Under the pieces are notes generated by a model. It ran no database searches, had not been told where the DNA came from, and saw only the letters and a list, made by a program, of their open reading frames with translations. DNA of 6,858 bases from contig JANWIS010000187.1 in the NCBI GenBank assembly GCA_025449775.1, forward strand, positions 1 through 6,858. Reading direction: 5' to 3'. Position 1 is the first letter of the stretch. Each line of letters begins with the position of its first letter. Below, in pieces: positions 6,011 through 6,858 of this stretch. This DNA is from Ignavibacteriaceae bacterium. GTDB lineage: Bacteria; Bacteroidota; Ignavibacteria; Ignavibacteriales; Ignavibacteriaceae. A program made the translations under genes and the position numbers.

Positions 6011-6858
6011 ATGAAAAAAATATTTTTAGCTCTTTCACTTTGTTTTTTATCCAGCAATTCGTTCGCTCAGTTTACCGAATTCCATCCGGAACTCGATTGG
6101 TATACACTTAAAGGTGAACATTTTGAAGTTCATTATCACAACGGTGCAGAACGTACAGCAAAAGTTGTGGCTAAAATTGCAGAAGAAGTCTGGGCTCCGA
6201 TTTGTTCGTTATACAATTATGAACCTGATAAAGTCCATTATGTAATTAAAGACATCGATGATTACTCAAACGGTGCAACTTATTTCTTCGATAATAAAAT
6301 TGAGATCTGGACAAGTGCATTAGATTTTGATTTAAGAGGAACACACAACTGGCTGCGAAACGTAATTTCTCATGAGTTTACTCATCTTGTTCAATTACAG
6401 TCAGCGATGAAACTTTCACGTTCTCTCCCTGCAATTTTCTTTCAAGTATTAAATTACCAGGAAGAAAGAAGACCGGATATTCTTTATGGTTACCCGAACT
6501 ATGTAATCTCATATCCGCTTGCAACAATAAATGTTCCTGCATGGTTTGCTGAAGGAACAGCGCAATATATGCGTCCGGAATTTGATTACGACAGATGGGA
6601 TACACATCGCGATATGATATTAAGAAGTTATGCACTCGATTCAAATATGCTGACATGGGAACAAATGGGAGTGTTCGGAAAAACGAGTCTTGGAAATGAA
6701 TCTGTTTACAATTCAGGTTTTGCATTAACGAGATACATTGCTCAAAAATATGGTGAAGATAAAATCAGGGATATTTCTCATAAGCTCGGAAGCTTTGGTA
6801 ATTTTACAATCGATGCTGCATTTGAAGATGTGCTTGGAAAAAATGGGAATGAAATTTA
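6011..6858 (+). CDS. Secreted gluzincin-type metallopeptidase (peptidase MA-like), N-terminal part (3' end outside window)
   Basis: The frame is open from ATG 6011 to the window end, giving 282 complete residues. A signal peptide (MKKIFLALSLCFLSSNSFA|Q) predicts export. The mature part begins FTEFHPELDWYTLKGEHFEVHYH, the usual entry to peptidase-MA-like domains. The active site is complete: H121-E122-F-T-H125 gives two zinc ligands and the catalytic Glu, and E181 in AWFAEGTAQY is the expected third ligand, 56 residues on. An alpha-helical stretch follows (NSGFALTRYIAQKYGEDKIRDIS), also typical. Proteins with this N-terminal domain in Ignavibacteria-like genomes are, as I recall, often long and continue into TolB/WD40-like propeller repeats; that part would lie beyond the window. 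Substrate and final location are unknown. It is separated from the previous gene by 156 bases with a palindromic array, so it may be a separate transcript. No clear ribosome site precedes the ATG; the signal peptide fixes the start. Confidence 0.85.
   Translation, partial: MKKIFLALSLCFLSSNSFAQFTEFHPELDWYTLKGEHFEVHYHNGAERTAKVVAKIAEEVWAPICSLYNYEPDKVHYVIKDIDDYSNGATYFFDNKIEIWTSALDFDLRGTHNWLRNVISHEFTHLVQLQSAMKLSRSLPAIFFQVLNYQEERRPDILYGYPNYVISYPLATINVPAWFAEGTAQYMRPEFDYDRWDTHRDMILRSYALDSNMLTWEQMGVFGKTSLGNESVYNSGFALTRYIAQKYGEDKIRDISHKLGSFGNFTIDAAFEDVLGKNGNEI

Noticed and set aside
6378..6725. Minus-strand open frame of 115 codons
   Set aside because: It lies entirely opposite the metallopeptidase gene, across its conserved WFAEG region, and its product has no recognisable features; it is a shadow.

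Overview
The window is AT-rich DNA whose four genes all lie on the plus strand. Its products belong to the type IX secretion system (T9SS) world of the Bacteroidota / Ignavibacteriota / Chlorobiota superphylum. Protein style (NYPNP-type sorting domains ending in AVVK, a gingipain-like sortase, PorV) and mostly absent Shine-Dalgarno sites fit Ignavibacteria or a related Bacteroidota lineage. This placement is inferred from style, not from a marker gene.

Layout: (1) Bases 1-1529 are the 3' part of porU, the T9SS C-terminal signal peptidase/sortase. The segment includes its catalytic His and Cys and its own C-terminal domain. (2) porV, the outer-membrane barrel that shuttles cargo to PorU, follows after a short leader (best start 1637, stop 2809). 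(3) Nine bases later starts a 1011-residue secreted protein built like an M6 (immune-inhibitor-A-like) metalloprotease with a propeller-like region and a T9SS sorting tail. Its HExxH zinc motif has been replaced, so it looks like a pseudoprotease. (4) A 156-base gap holds an unusual array of ATTG and CAAT tetramers phased every 8 bases, able to fold into a long hairpin. (5) From 6011 to the window end is the 5' part of a secreted gluzincin-type metallopeptidase (HEFTH plus a downstream WFAEG) with an intact active site.

Working together: PorU and PorV form the cell-surface attachment machinery that removes the C-terminal signal from T9SS cargo and anchors the cargo. The M6-like protein carries such a signal, so it is either a client of this machinery or, given its position directly behind porV, a lineage-specific accessory of it. 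All three visible signal peptides end in Ala|Gln, as the Bacteroidetes 'Q-rule' predicts.

The points most worth a second look are the loss of the zinc motif in an otherwise well preserved M6 fold, a perfect 11-bp hairpin plus T-run hidden inside that gene's signal-peptide codons (possible attenuator), and the 8-base-phased palindromic array. I saw no tRNA, rRNA, CRISPR array, insertion sequence or phage gene.
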